64,000 bases of DNA from Vulcanimicrobiota bacterium (lineage in GTDB: Bacteria; Vulcanimicrobiota; Xenobia; Xenobiales; JADMJV01), in contig JAFKGI010000034.1 of the NCBI GenBank assembly GCA_017307785.1, positions 28,587 to 92,586 on the forward strand. Reading direction: 5' to 3'. Numbering within the stretch: the first letter of the stretch is position 1; the number at the start of each line of letters is the position of its first letter. Below are positions 26,163-33,349 of this stretch, in pieces. The notes under the pieces were generated by a model. That model saw only the letters and a list, made by a program, of their open reading frames with translations. It had not been told where the DNA came from and did not search any database. The position numbers and the translations under genes are program-made.

Positions 26163-26850
26163 CTCGGGCGCTCCCTTTTGGGCCTGCCGTATAGGCACCT
26201 GCCACCAAACGCACCGCGCTCTCCAAATGCTCCAACCCGCCCTCCTCCGCCCAACGCTCCAGCAGCCCATGCAACTCCGGCCACCGCGCCCGCAAAACCT
26301 CCAGATTCTGCAGCGGACTCCCCGGCCAACTTCCCAGACAGTCCACCGCCGCCTCCGGCAGACTGCTGGCCAAAGCCGCGCCCCGCAACGCACCTACCGT
26401 CCCACCAGCCCGCGCCCGCCGCAGCATCCGATCCAGCCAACCCGCCATCCGCAAGCGCTGCGCCTCACTCAAAGCCACCGGTCCCTGGGCACGCCGAGCG
26501 CGCAAACGGGCCAGCCACTCCCCCAGAAAGCCTCCCCGATCCAACAGAACCCGCCCGCAATCCAAATACAGACGCCCCTCCAGCGCCTCCTCATAGACCG
26601 CCGCCGAACACACCTCGATATCCAGATCCAGCCCGCCATAGACGAAGCGAATTCCCTCTCCCGCCGCGGCGGCCACCACCAACAAATCGTAGTCGCTCTC
26701 GGCGTGCTCCTGGCCGCGCGCCCGCGAGCCATACAAAAGCACCGAGGAAACCGGCCCGACCAGCTCCTCCAGCACGCCCACCACCGCGGACCAATCCGCC
26801 TTCCGCAAAACACTCACCAACCGGTCCAGGACCGCAGTTTCAAATTCCAT
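26152..26850 (-). CDS. Nucleotidyltransferase-domain protein with helical C-terminus
   Basis: The 232-residue protein carries a Pol-beta-type minimal nucleotidyltransferase motif at about residues 36-60 (SVLLYGSRARGQEHAESDYDLLVVA), with the GSxxRG and DxD metal site intact. A third acidic strand may be LDLDIEVCSAAVY. The C-terminal half is helical (VALSEAQRLRMAGWLDRML) and could be a HEPN-like partner domain, but I see no clear RxxxxH motif. Functions in this family range from antitoxins and AMPylators to antibiotic modification; none can be assigned. It overlaps the isocitrate dehydrogenase start by 11 bp. Confidence 0.7.
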   Translation of the reverse strand: MEFETAVLDRLVSVLRKADWSAVVGVLEELVGPVSSVLLYGSRARGQEHAESDYDLLVVAAAAGEGIRFVYGGLDLDIEVCSAAVYEEALEGRLYLDCGRVLLDRGGFLGEWLARLRARRAQGPVALSEAQRLRMAGWLDRMLRRARAGGTVGALRGAALASSLPEAAVDCLGSWPGSPLQNLEVLRARWPELHGLLERWAEEGGLEHLESAVRLVAGAYTAGPKGSARDDL

Positions 26851-26855
26851 AGTAC

Positions 26856-26865
26856 GGGTATACCC
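26856..26865. promoter_or_regulatory. Palindrome upstream of the Cys-rich gene (possible operator)
   Basis: A perfect 10-bp palindrome (GGGTATACCC) lies about 34 bp before the Cys-rich gene start, just before the divergent nucleotidyltransferase gene. Metal regulators such as CsoR use ATACCC/GGGTAT half-sites, but in the opposite order, so a specific regulator cannot be claimed. Confidence 0.25.
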
Positions 26866-26898
26866 CTAGCACCTAAGATTTCATTTATGGAGACTCAC

Positions 26899-27210
26899 AT
26901 GAAGAAAGTGCAAATCCTCGTCGCCGCCGCCGTCCTCAGCTTCGGAATGGCCCTCTCGGCTTCCGCCGACAACTGTTGCGCCCAGAAAGGCCTGCAGGCC
27001 GGCTGGTTCACCGGAGCCGGCACCCTGGCCCGCGCCGGACACGACCACAAAGCCGACGGCAGCTGCTGCACCGCCCAGAACACCGACGCCAAAGCCGGTT
27101 GCGCCTGCGGCGCCAAGGCTGACGGCAAAGCCGCCGGCAGCTGCTGCGGCGGTGCCAAGACCGACGGCAAGGCCGAAGCCAAACAGTGCTGCGGTAACTG
27201 CAAAAAGTAA
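26899..27210 (+). CDS. Small Cys-rich exported protein (putative metal binder)
   Basis: The product is 103 residues from the ATG at 26899, with GGAG six bases upstream. The in-frame ATG at 26887 overlaps that site and is less likely. It has a signal peptide (KKVQILVAAAVLSFGMALSASA). The mature part carries paired cysteines in repeated contexts (NCCAQ, SCCTAQ, GCACGAK, SCCGGAK, QCCGNCKK) between Lys/Ala/Asp/Gly spacers, with HDH in the middle. The composition suggests soft-metal or copper binding, supported by the SCO gene 430 bp downstream. No named family is recognised. It is followed by a strong terminator. Confidence 0.75.
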   Translation: MKKVQILVAAAVLSFGMALSASADNCCAQKGLQAGWFTGAGTLARAGHDHKADGSCCTAQNTDAKAGCACGAKADGKAAGSCCGGAKTDGKAEAKQCCGNCKK

Positions 27211-27220
27211 GTCCCCTGGA

Positions 27221-27247
27221 AAAGGGCCCCACCCGGGGCCCTTTTTT
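27221..27247 (+). terminator. Rho-independent terminator
   Basis: The perfect stem GGGCCCC/GGGGCCC with loop ACCC is followed by T6 and preceded by an A run. It lies 10 bp after the stop of the Cys-rich gene. Confidence 0.93.
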
Positions 27248-27302
27248 CGTGTACGGGAATCCCCCGATAGTCCCCCACTCGCAGACCCCCTAGAATTCCC
27301 TG

Positions 27303-27626
27303 ATGCGACTGCTGCTGATCCTCCTCTGGCTGGCCTGGCCCGCCTTTGCGGAAGACTTCTGCGGCCCCCACCCCTGCCCCATCCATCTGGGCCAACTCTG
27401 CCGCTGCGAGCAGCACCAACTCTGCGCCAAGAACGTCAGCCCCACCCCGGCCCTGCCCCGCCAGGAGTTGCTCTGCCCCGCCATCCAGCGCCCCCTACAA
27501 AACCAGGAGCGCCCCGCTCCTCCCCCCACTTTTCCCCTGCTCAGCAAACCCGAAGACCTGACCCAGGCACCGGAACCTCCGCCCCCTCGCTCCCAATCCA
27601 ACGACCCTCAGCCTCAATCTTATTAG
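27303..27626 (+). CDS. Small exported Cys- and Pro-rich protein
   Basis: The 107-residue protein has a signal peptide (RLLLILLWLAWPAFA). The mature N-terminus holds six cysteines (FCGPHPCPIHLGQLCRCEQH, QLCAKN, LLCPA). The second half is Pro/Gln-rich and probably unstructured (LTQAPEPPPPRSQSNDPQPQ). No family is recognised. It lies between the Cys-rich gene with its terminator and the SCO gene, whose start is 13 bp downstream on the same strand, so the latter two are probably cotranscribed. A link to copper or thiol handling is inferred from context. Confidence 0.65.
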   Translation: MRLLLILLWLAWPAFAEDFCGPHPCPIHLGQLCRCEQHQLCAKNVSPTPALPRQELLCPAIQRPLQNQERPAPPPTFPLLSKPEDLTQAPEPPPPRSQSNDPQPQSY

Positions 27627-27639
27627 GAGCACAGAAAGA

Positions 27640-28194
27640 ATGAAAAAGATCCTCGCCCTGGGCCTGCTTTGCTTTGGCATCGCCGTGGCCGAAAAAATGG
27701 GCGGCCTCGACATCGGCGCCGCCGTCCCCAACTTCCAACTCACCAATCAAGACAACCAGGCCACTCAATTCAAAGCCTTCCGTGGCAAAGTAGTGGTCCT
27801 CTCCTTCCTCTTCACCCAGTGCCCGGACCCCTCCAAATGTCCGATGCTCTCGGCCAAACTCAGCAAACTCCAGGAACTGACCGCGCAGATGGAAGGCAAC
27901 CGCGTGGAACTCGTCTCCATCACCCTGGACCCCAAAAACGACACCCCCGAAGTCCTCAAAGCCTACGCCCAGGGGCACAAAGCCAAGAACTGGACCTTCC
28001 TCACCGGTAAACCCAACGACATCCTCAAAGTCGCCGGTCTCTTCGGGGAGATGTACTACGACGAAAGGGGCACGGTCGTGCACAACACCCGCACCTCGAT
28101 CATCGACACCCAGGGCAAACTACGCCGCGTCTTCACCGACAACGACTGGAAAATGACCGAAATGGCCGGAGCCATCCGCCAACTCCTCGACTAG
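27640..28194 (+). CDS. SCO1/SenC-family copper/thiol protein
   Basis: The 184-residue protein has a signal peptide (KKILALGLLCFGIAVA) and a thioredoxin-like fold. The copper/thiol motif is TQCPDPSKCPM (C-x5-C, a common SCO variant) at about residue 64, and the conserved His is in GTVVHNTRTSIID. SCO proteins deliver copper to, or reduce the thiols of, the CuA site of cytochrome oxidase, or act in periplasmic copper homeostasis. GGAG lies about 10 bases before the ATG. No oxidase genes are nearby; the neighbours are Cys-rich exported proteins. Confidence 0.85.
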   Translation: MKKILALGLLCFGIAVAEKMGGLDIGAAVPNFQLTNQDNQATQFKAFRGKVVVLSFLFTQCPDPSKCPMLSAKLSKLQELTAQMEGNRVELVSITLDPKNDTPEVLKAYAQGHKAKNWTFLTGKPNDILKVAGLFGEMYYDERGTVVHNTRTSIIDTQGKLRRVFTDNDWKMTEMAGAIRQLLD

Positions 28195-28196
28195 CG

Positions 28197-28228
28197 GGGA
28201 AGGGCGCCGCAAGCCGCGGCGCCCTCCC
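28197..28228 (+). terminator. Strong hairpin after the SCO gene
   Basis: The perfect 9-bp stem GGGCGCCGC/GCGGCGCCC with loop AAGCC starts just after the stop codon. No T run follows, so it is a weaker terminator candidate or an RNA-stabilising hairpin. Confidence 0.6.
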
Positions 28229-28283
28229 CCAGGCCTGACGAAATTGTTACAAGTTTGTTTAAAAGCTAGTCAAGCCGGGCAGA

Positions 28284-28661
28284 ATGAGTGATACTAGAAG
28301 GACTATGATAAACGGAATCGGCGGACAAGGCTTCAGCATCCCCGGCGTCGGCGCAACTCGCCCCACCGGTCCGATCCACACGCCCCCGCCCGTCGACGAC
28401 GACGCCGCCTTCAACTTCCTCGAGTCCTGGACCAGCAGTCCCTCCGAAAAGGGTCAGCTCAGCCTCAACGACATGTTGAAGCTTCAGTCCAGTGGCGGGT
28501 CCGAAGTCCCCCAGACCGTCATGGAAAAGCCCCCGGAAAAAACCGAGGAGAACCTGACCCGCGAAATCGAGTTCCTGGTCAAAACCAATCGCAACGTTTT
28601 CCAGGCCCATGGCTCCCTCGGTTCCGCCGGCATCTCCGACGGCTGGAACCTCTCCCACTAA
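28284..28661 (+). CDS. Small Pro/Ser-rich protein with unusual leader
   Basis: The product is 125 residues from ATG 28284, or 118 from ATG 28305, which is preceded by AGAAGG at a rather short spacing. The N-terminus (MINGIGGQGFSIPGVGATRP) is Gly/Pro-rich with no signal peptide. The middle is acidic, and a short helix lies at EKTEENLTREIEFLVKTN. No family is recognised. It is convergent with the 78-residue gene on the right, whose stop lies 1 bp away. It resembles the other soluble, non-Sec leader proteins listed for this window. Confidence 0.6.
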   Translation: MSDTRRTMINGIGGQGFSIPGVGATRPTGPIHTPPPVDDDAAFNFLESWTSSPSEKGQLSLNDMLKLQSSGGSEVPQTVMEKPPEKTEENLTREIEFLVKTNRNVFQAHGSLGSAGISDGWNLSH

Positions 28662-28662
28662 C

Positions 28663-28899
28663 CTAAAGCAGTCCCCGCATCGCTTCCGACTGCTTGTTGG
28701 CGGAACTCTGTTTGTCTTTGTGAATTCCGAAGGTAATGTCGTTGATCGAGTTCAGCAGTTTCGCCAGCAGAGCCCGGTCGTTTTCATCCGACTTGCGCAG
28801 CTCCAGCATCGTCTGCCGTTGCGTTGACAAAGCCTGACGCAGATCGCTCTGCACCATCAAGGTATCCATCGCTTGCGCGTTAAAGTTCGTAATAGCCAT
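28663..28899 (-). CDS. Small helical protein
   Basis: The product is 78 residues from ATG 28899, supported by AGGAGG ten bases upstream; the frame stays open further but without better starts. It is helical throughout (VQSDLRQALSTQRQTMLELR, RALLAKLLNSINDI), with a start MAITNFNAQAMDTLM. No signal peptide or membrane span is seen. Its size, heptad-like helices and leader would suit a filament, needle-like or chaperone-type subunit, but this is speculation. It is divergent from the HAD gene and convergent with the Pro/Ser-rich gene. Confidence 0.65.
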   Translation of the reverse strand: MAITNFNAQAMDTLMVQSDLRQALSTQRQTMLELRKSDENDRALLAKLLNSINDITFGIHKDKQSSANKQSEAMRGLL

Positions 28900-28980
28900 T
28901 GAATCGTTTCCTCCTGAACACGATTCTCGCGCACCGCTATCTACCAAATCTCTACCAAAACCACAGATTGTTACCGTTCC

Positions 28981-29655
28981 ATGAGCAACATGAAAAATAT
29001 CCCGCCCTCTCAGCATCATCAGCGAGTCCTCGAAATCCTGGACAGCCACGCCCTGCTCTTTGACCTGGACGACACCCTGGTGGACACTTCGCGCAGCTAC
29101 GACGCGGCCGTGGAACAAATCACCGGCTGCACCCATCAGGAACTCCAGAACCTGCGCTCCGAAGGCGGCTTCAACGACGACTGGACGGCCGCCGCCGAAC
29201 TCTTGCGCAGACAGAACCGCCCTCGCCCCCTGGACGACATCATCCGCCAGGGCAAAGAACTCTACGCGCGTCTCGCCCCCACCAACGAAACCCCATATTT
29301 CACTCAGGAATGGCTACAGAACTGGCAGAAACGCCGCCGCCTCTTCATCTTCACCGGCCGCACCCGCGACGAATACGAGAGCATCTGGGGCGAACGCCTC
29401 AACCCCTACTTCACGGAAGTGCTCTGCCTGGGCGAACACGGCTTCCCCGGCAAACCCGCCCCCGACGGCCTTCACTACCTGATCCAAAAACACGCCCTGC
29501 AGGGCGGCCTCTACATCGGCAACTCGGTCGACGACATGCGCGCCGCCAAAGCCGCCGGCCTCCAGGCCGTCGGCATCACCACCAATCAAAGCGAAGAAAC
29601 CCTCAGAAAAGCCGGCGCCGACCACATCATCCACCGCCTCGACCAGCTCACCTGA
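28981..29655 (+). CDS. HAD-superfamily phosphatase
   Basis: The 224-residue protein has all HAD motifs: motif I LFDLDDTLVDTS, motif II Thr in IFTGRTRDE, motif III Lys in GKPAPDGLHY, and motif IV YIGNSVDDMRAAKAAGL. A helical cap lies between motifs I and II (subclass IA). It hydrolyses a phosphomonoester or phosphonate; the substrate cannot be read from sequence. An extension of about 24 residues precedes motif I. The end overlaps the convergent frameshifted gene by 8 bp. Confidence 0.88.
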   Translation: MSNMKNIPPSQHHQRVLEILDSHALLFDLDDTLVDTSRSYDAAVEQITGCTHQELQNLRSEGGFNDDWTAAAELLRRQNRPRPLDDIIRQGKELYARLAPTNETPYFTQEWLQNWQKRRRLFIFTGRTRDEYESIWGERLNPYFTEVLCLGEHGFPGKPAPDGLHYLIQKHALQGGLYIGNSVDDMRAAKAAGLQAVGITTNQSEETLRKAGADHIIHRLDQLT

Positions 29656-30942
29656 GGCGAGAGCGCCACAGGTTACGGACCGACATCGGCAGCCGCGCCC
29701 GCTCGCCCTCGCGCGCATCAAAAACCGCCGCCCGACACTCCTCCAGCAAGACCGCCTCTTGCTCGCGCACCCACAGCTGATCCTGACGCACCTGCTCGTC
29801 CAGCACCACGCCCAACCCGCTCAAATCGGTCTCCACCGCCGCATCCGCCACCACCGCAGTCGTGCCCTCGTAACGTCCGGCCTCTTCTACCGGATCGAGC
29901 AACACTCCATCTTTCAGATAGTGAATTCCCCCGGGCTCATCCGCTCGAGCCGCCAGCCCCAACCAGCGCCTGCACCCCGTTGCGGGCAACTTGAGCGGAC
30001 GCACCCACAGACTGGTAGTGGCCCGTGCAAAACCAGGCATGGCCAGCTCATCCGCATCCACATAAAAAAACGAAACGCTCCCCGAGGCCTGGCTCCAGAT
30101 GCCCAACGCCACGAGAGTCTCCGCATTCAGCGTGGACGAAATCTGATCGTGAGCCAGCGTCCAAGGAGAAGATTCGCGTAGCTGCGACCACTCCCGCTTC
30201 TCCACTGGCCGCTCAGCATAGAGAGTATGATGGGCCGCCGACTCGTAGGGCGCGTACGGCTCGCCCAGGCGCGGCCAGGCCTCCAACTGCCACGAACCAG
30301 CCGGGTCCGATACGAGCTGCGCAGCAAAGGACAGGTCAGAGGAAAGCGCGGCTCCCTCTCCGCCAACCAGCTCGCCTGGGCCAGCCAGCGGTACTTCACC
30401 GCCCCTTCCCCGAACCCGGGATTGGCGGTGGCTGCCGGAACCATCCCCACCTCTTCCAACCACCCCTGATTGAGCAACCGCCCATCCAGCCAGATGGGCA
30501 CGCTGCTCAGGCCGCAACGGCGATAGAGCGAGCGATGAACCTGCGCGGCCAGAGGGTCTCCGAACGACAACCAGGAACGGGCCGGCCTGCGCAAATGCAG
30601 GCGATACTCCCTCCCGCGACCGGGGTAGCCCGCGCCGTAAAGCGCCTTATCCCCGAGAAACAGACTGACCGCTTGCGAGGGAGCCGCCAGCGCCGCCATC
30701 AGAGCCTGCCCCAGGTCCGCCTCATCCAGCGAAACGAATCGGATCTCCATCATCTCCCGAGTCAAGCCCAGGTGCACCGAACGCGCCCCGGCGCGCACCG
30801 CCGCCTGCACGGCCAGCAAAATCCACAGAGCCGGCTCTCGCTCCAAAAAGGCGGCCATCTTGCGCGACTGCGCCTTCAAGTCCACCGTGAACTCTTGCCC
30901 GACCCGTTCGACCGACAGCCCCTCTAGATAAGACTCCAGCAC
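29648..30942 (-). pseudogene. Unrecognised gene interrupted by a one-base frameshift
   Basis: Two overlapping leftward frames make one protein of about 431 residues if one base is added. The N-terminal part (from GTG 30942: LESYLEGLSVERVGQEFTVD) is coherent up to KYRWLAQASWLA. After the shift near 30355-30368 the coherent sequence continues as GEGAALSSDLSFAAQLVSDP and ends at 29648. Both parts look like normal coding sequence, so this is either a recent frameshift, a sequencing error, or, less likely, programmed frameshifting. Repeated aromatic/Trp strands suggest a beta-rich C-terminal half. I do not recognise the family. It follows the Ser-rich leader gene by 9 bp. Confidence 0.6.
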
Positions 30943-30951
30943 CGAACGAAC

Positions 30952-32418
30952 TTAGCTGCGCGACCAGCGCGACAGATCTTCGATGATGAAGTTATTGCCC
31001 GTGTTGCTGGCCTCGGTCAGCGCCCAGGCCAGCTCCTCGGCCGTCTTCACCTTGGACAGCGCATCTCCAAAGCCCGATTCCCGGCGAATCGGATCGTCCT
31101 GCACCAGTTTGCTCAACTCGCCCGCCTTCTCGTCGGTCAAATCCAGCACCACGTTGTTGCCGTCAAAGCGCGTCTTGGGACCGAACACGTCGCTCCACAT
31201 TTCCTTGTAAGCCGGATCGGTGGCCATGGTCACCGACTGCGACTTGCTCACAGATCCGGATGCATCGGTCTTCTCCACCCGCTCCCAGCCGCGCTGTCCC
31301 CAGGTCTCGGCATACACATCGGTCTTCACTTGAGCCGGACTGTTGTCATAATCCTTGATGGTCTGTTCGCGAAAAGTGCTGTTGCCCACGGCCAGTCCAC
31401 CAAACTTGGCATCGCCGCCAAAGGTCCAGTCGCCAATCTTGGCCTGGAAGCCGGCGGAAAAATCGGCGTTCAGACCCACCGCATTCTCATAGGTGGTCTT
31501 CAGCAAAGTCCCGCTCTGCAGCCCGTTGGGGCCCATTTCCGTGAACTTGCCCTTCACCTGCTCCACGCTGTCATTGCGCCCCACCGACACGCCGCCGTCC
31601 AGGTGACCCGCCAACTCGGCATCCTTGGACAGCTCCAGCGAGCCGCCCACGCCGCCTTCCATACCGAACTGATGCTTCTGATGCTCACTGGTGATTTCGC
31701 CGTTGTAGGCCATCACCGAGTCGCCGTCCTTGGTCACGCCTTCGATCTCACCCTGGCGCTTCTCCGTCACCGACTGGGCCGACCACACTCCCAGACTTTT
31801 GGAGGTATCGCTGATCGCATACTGGTCTCGAATACGCGCCAGATCCGTGCCCGAAGCCCAGCTGGCCGGATTGGACGCATCGACACAGTCGCCCAGCTTG
31901 CTCTGGGGCAAAGTGGCCTGCCAGGAATCGCCGATGCCCATGGTCTTGCTGTCATTGCTGACCGTGCCCAACTTCAATTCAGCCGCCGTGCCCCCGCCCA
32001 GAGTCTTGCGCAATTCCGTGTCCACAAAGTTTCCGTCGGCCGTGGTCAGCGCCTTATTGCTGGAAACGCTGACATCGAATCCACCCTTGCCGTCGCCCGA
32101 GAGCGGACCCTTCTCAAGACCGGCCGTGGCCGTAAAATGGCCCGCCCCCTGAGTCCCCTCCGGAGCTGCGCAGAATCCGCCCGGCAGCGAATCGCCAAAA
32201 CTGCCGGCCAGGGCGGAAAAATGACCGGCATCCATTCCCTCCCCGTGATCGTCCGCCTCAGCCGAGAGCTTGACCGCGTCGCCCTTGGACTGGGAAGACT
32301 CCTTGGAAGAACTCGCCGAACTCTCTTTGGGCGTCGATTTGGCGCCAGAAGAAGAACTGACGGAGGATGACCCACCCCCGGAACCGGAACCGCTCGAAGT
32401 TGTAGAGCTGATTGCCAC
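30952..32418 (-). CDS. Large Ser-rich-leader protein, function unknown
   Basis: The 488-residue protein starts at GTG 32418, giving MAISSTTSSG..., which matches the MAIS start of the subtilase-like gene. A GTG one codon upstream is also possible. The first 50 residues are almost only Ser/Gly/Thr/Lys. The rest is polar, Gly/Asp-rich and probably beta-rich (GMEGGVGGSLELSKDAELAG). It contains two Cys and has no signal peptide or membrane span. No family is recognised. The low-complexity hydrophilic leader is the type seen on substrates of specialised, non-Sec secretion systems; that is inference. It is divergent from the exported-protein gene, with a 52 bp gap. Confidence 0.65.
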   Translation of the reverse strand: MAISSTTSSGSGSGGGSSSVSSSSGAKSTPKESSASSSKESSQSKGDAVKLSAEADDHGEGMDAGHFSALAGSFGDSLPGGFCAAPEGTQGAGHFTATAGLEKGPLSGDGKGGFDVSVSSNKALTTADGNFVDTELRKTLGGGTAAELKLGTVSNDSKTMGIGDSWQATLPQSKLGDCVDASNPASWASGTDLARIRDQYAISDTSKSLGVWSAQSVTEKRQGEIEGVTKDGDSVMAYNGEITSEHQKHQFGMEGGVGGSLELSKDAELAGHLDGGVSVGRNDSVEQVKGKFTEMGPNGLQSGTLLKTTYENAVGLNADFSAGFQAKIGDWTFGGDAKFGGLAVGNSTFREQTIKDYDNSPAQVKTDVYAETWGQRGWERVEKTDASGSVSKSQSVTMATDPAYKEMWSDVFGPKTRFDGNNVVLDLTDEKAGELSKLVQDDPIRRESGFGDALSKVKTAEELAWALTEASNTGNNFIIEDLSRWSRS

Positions 32419-32470
32419 CACTGGTTATTCCAGAAAGGAACCCTTCACTTCCTCCTTAAACTACCCCCCA

Positions 32471-33349
32471 ATGCAAAAGCGCAAGTTCATTCCCCTGGCC
32501 TTCCTGGTGGTGGCCATCGCCCTGGGTTTCTTCTTCAGCAGCTCCCCCCCGGCCGCCAAACCCCAGAAACTCATTCACAGCGGCCTCTCGGAAACCGATC
32601 ACTGGACGGTCGACGTCAACCTCCAGGAATACCGAACGGTGGCCGGCGGCTCCCCCACTCCCCAGCCCTATGATCGCAAAGCCCATCTCAAAGCCCGCAT
32701 CATCACCCAGGAAAATACCGGGCGCTTCGAATCGATCGAGAAGACCGAATACAGCTGGAAGCGCATCGAAACCCGGGCCACCCTGCTGAATTTCTGGGAC
32801 ACCGTGGTCGGTCCCAACGGCGGCCTCAAGTCCCTCAAGGTGCGAGCCGCCTCCAGCTCGCCCTGGTTTCAAACGGAAGTGCTGGGACCGCTCAACGCCG
32901 CCCTCTGGCCCGAACTTCCCGACAAGGAAATCCGCCCCGGCGACAGCTGGGACAGCACCGTCCCCCTACAAATCGAAGCCCGGGAACTGGCCAAACCGCT
33001 GGCCATGGAATGGAAATGCCACTGGACCTGGCGCCCGCCCGTGCCCGGCAGCAGCGAAGCCGTAGCCACCCTCGACCTGCAGGCCACCCCCAGCCCTATG
33101 CAGGGCAGCTGGAGCGGCGAAGTCCTCTATTCCGTGCCCGACCGCCGGGTGGTGGGTGCGCGCGGCCTGGTCAAGCTCAGCTACACGGCCCCCACCGGAC
33201 AACCCGAGCTGAACCTGATCAGTGCCAGTGAATTTAGCTATGAACTGCTTCGCTGGCTTCCCGGGTCGACGGGAAAAACTCCACCAGCGAACCCACCCGG
33301 TGCCCCGGAGCAATCGGCGTCCCCAGCTCCGCAATCGCAAACACCGTAG
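32471..33349 (+). CDS. Membrane-anchored or exported hypothetical protein
   Basis: The product is 292 residues from ATG 32471. An uncleaved anchor or signal (KRKFIPLAFLVVAIALGFFF) is followed by a beta-rich domain with Trp-rich strands (SETDHWTVDVNLQEYRTV, WKCHWTWRPPVPG). The C-terminal 30 residues are Pro/Ser/Ala-rich. No family is recognised. The last 116 bases overlap the 3' end of the convergent metG gene on the other strand, which is unusually long; the low-complexity tail could therefore be a recent extension past a lost stop codon. Confidence 0.65.
   Translation: MQKRKFIPLAFLVVAIALGFFFSSSPPAAKPQKLIHSGLSETDHWTVDVNLQEYRTVAGGSPTPQPYDRKAHLKARIITQENTGRFESIEKTEYSWKRIETRATLLNFWDTVVGPNGGLKSLKVRAASSSPWFQTEVLGPLNAALWPELPDKEIRPGDSWDSTVPLQIEARELAKPLAMEWKCHWTWRPPVPGSSEAVATLDLQATPSPMQGSWSGEVLYSVPDRRVVGARGLVKLSYTAPTGQPELNLISASEFSYELLRWLPGSTGKTPPANPPGAPEQSASPAPQSQTP

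Noticed and set aside
26856..26865. CsoR operator for the copper-type genes
   Set aside because: The half-sites are in the reverse order to known CsoR sites, so only an unnamed palindrome is reported.
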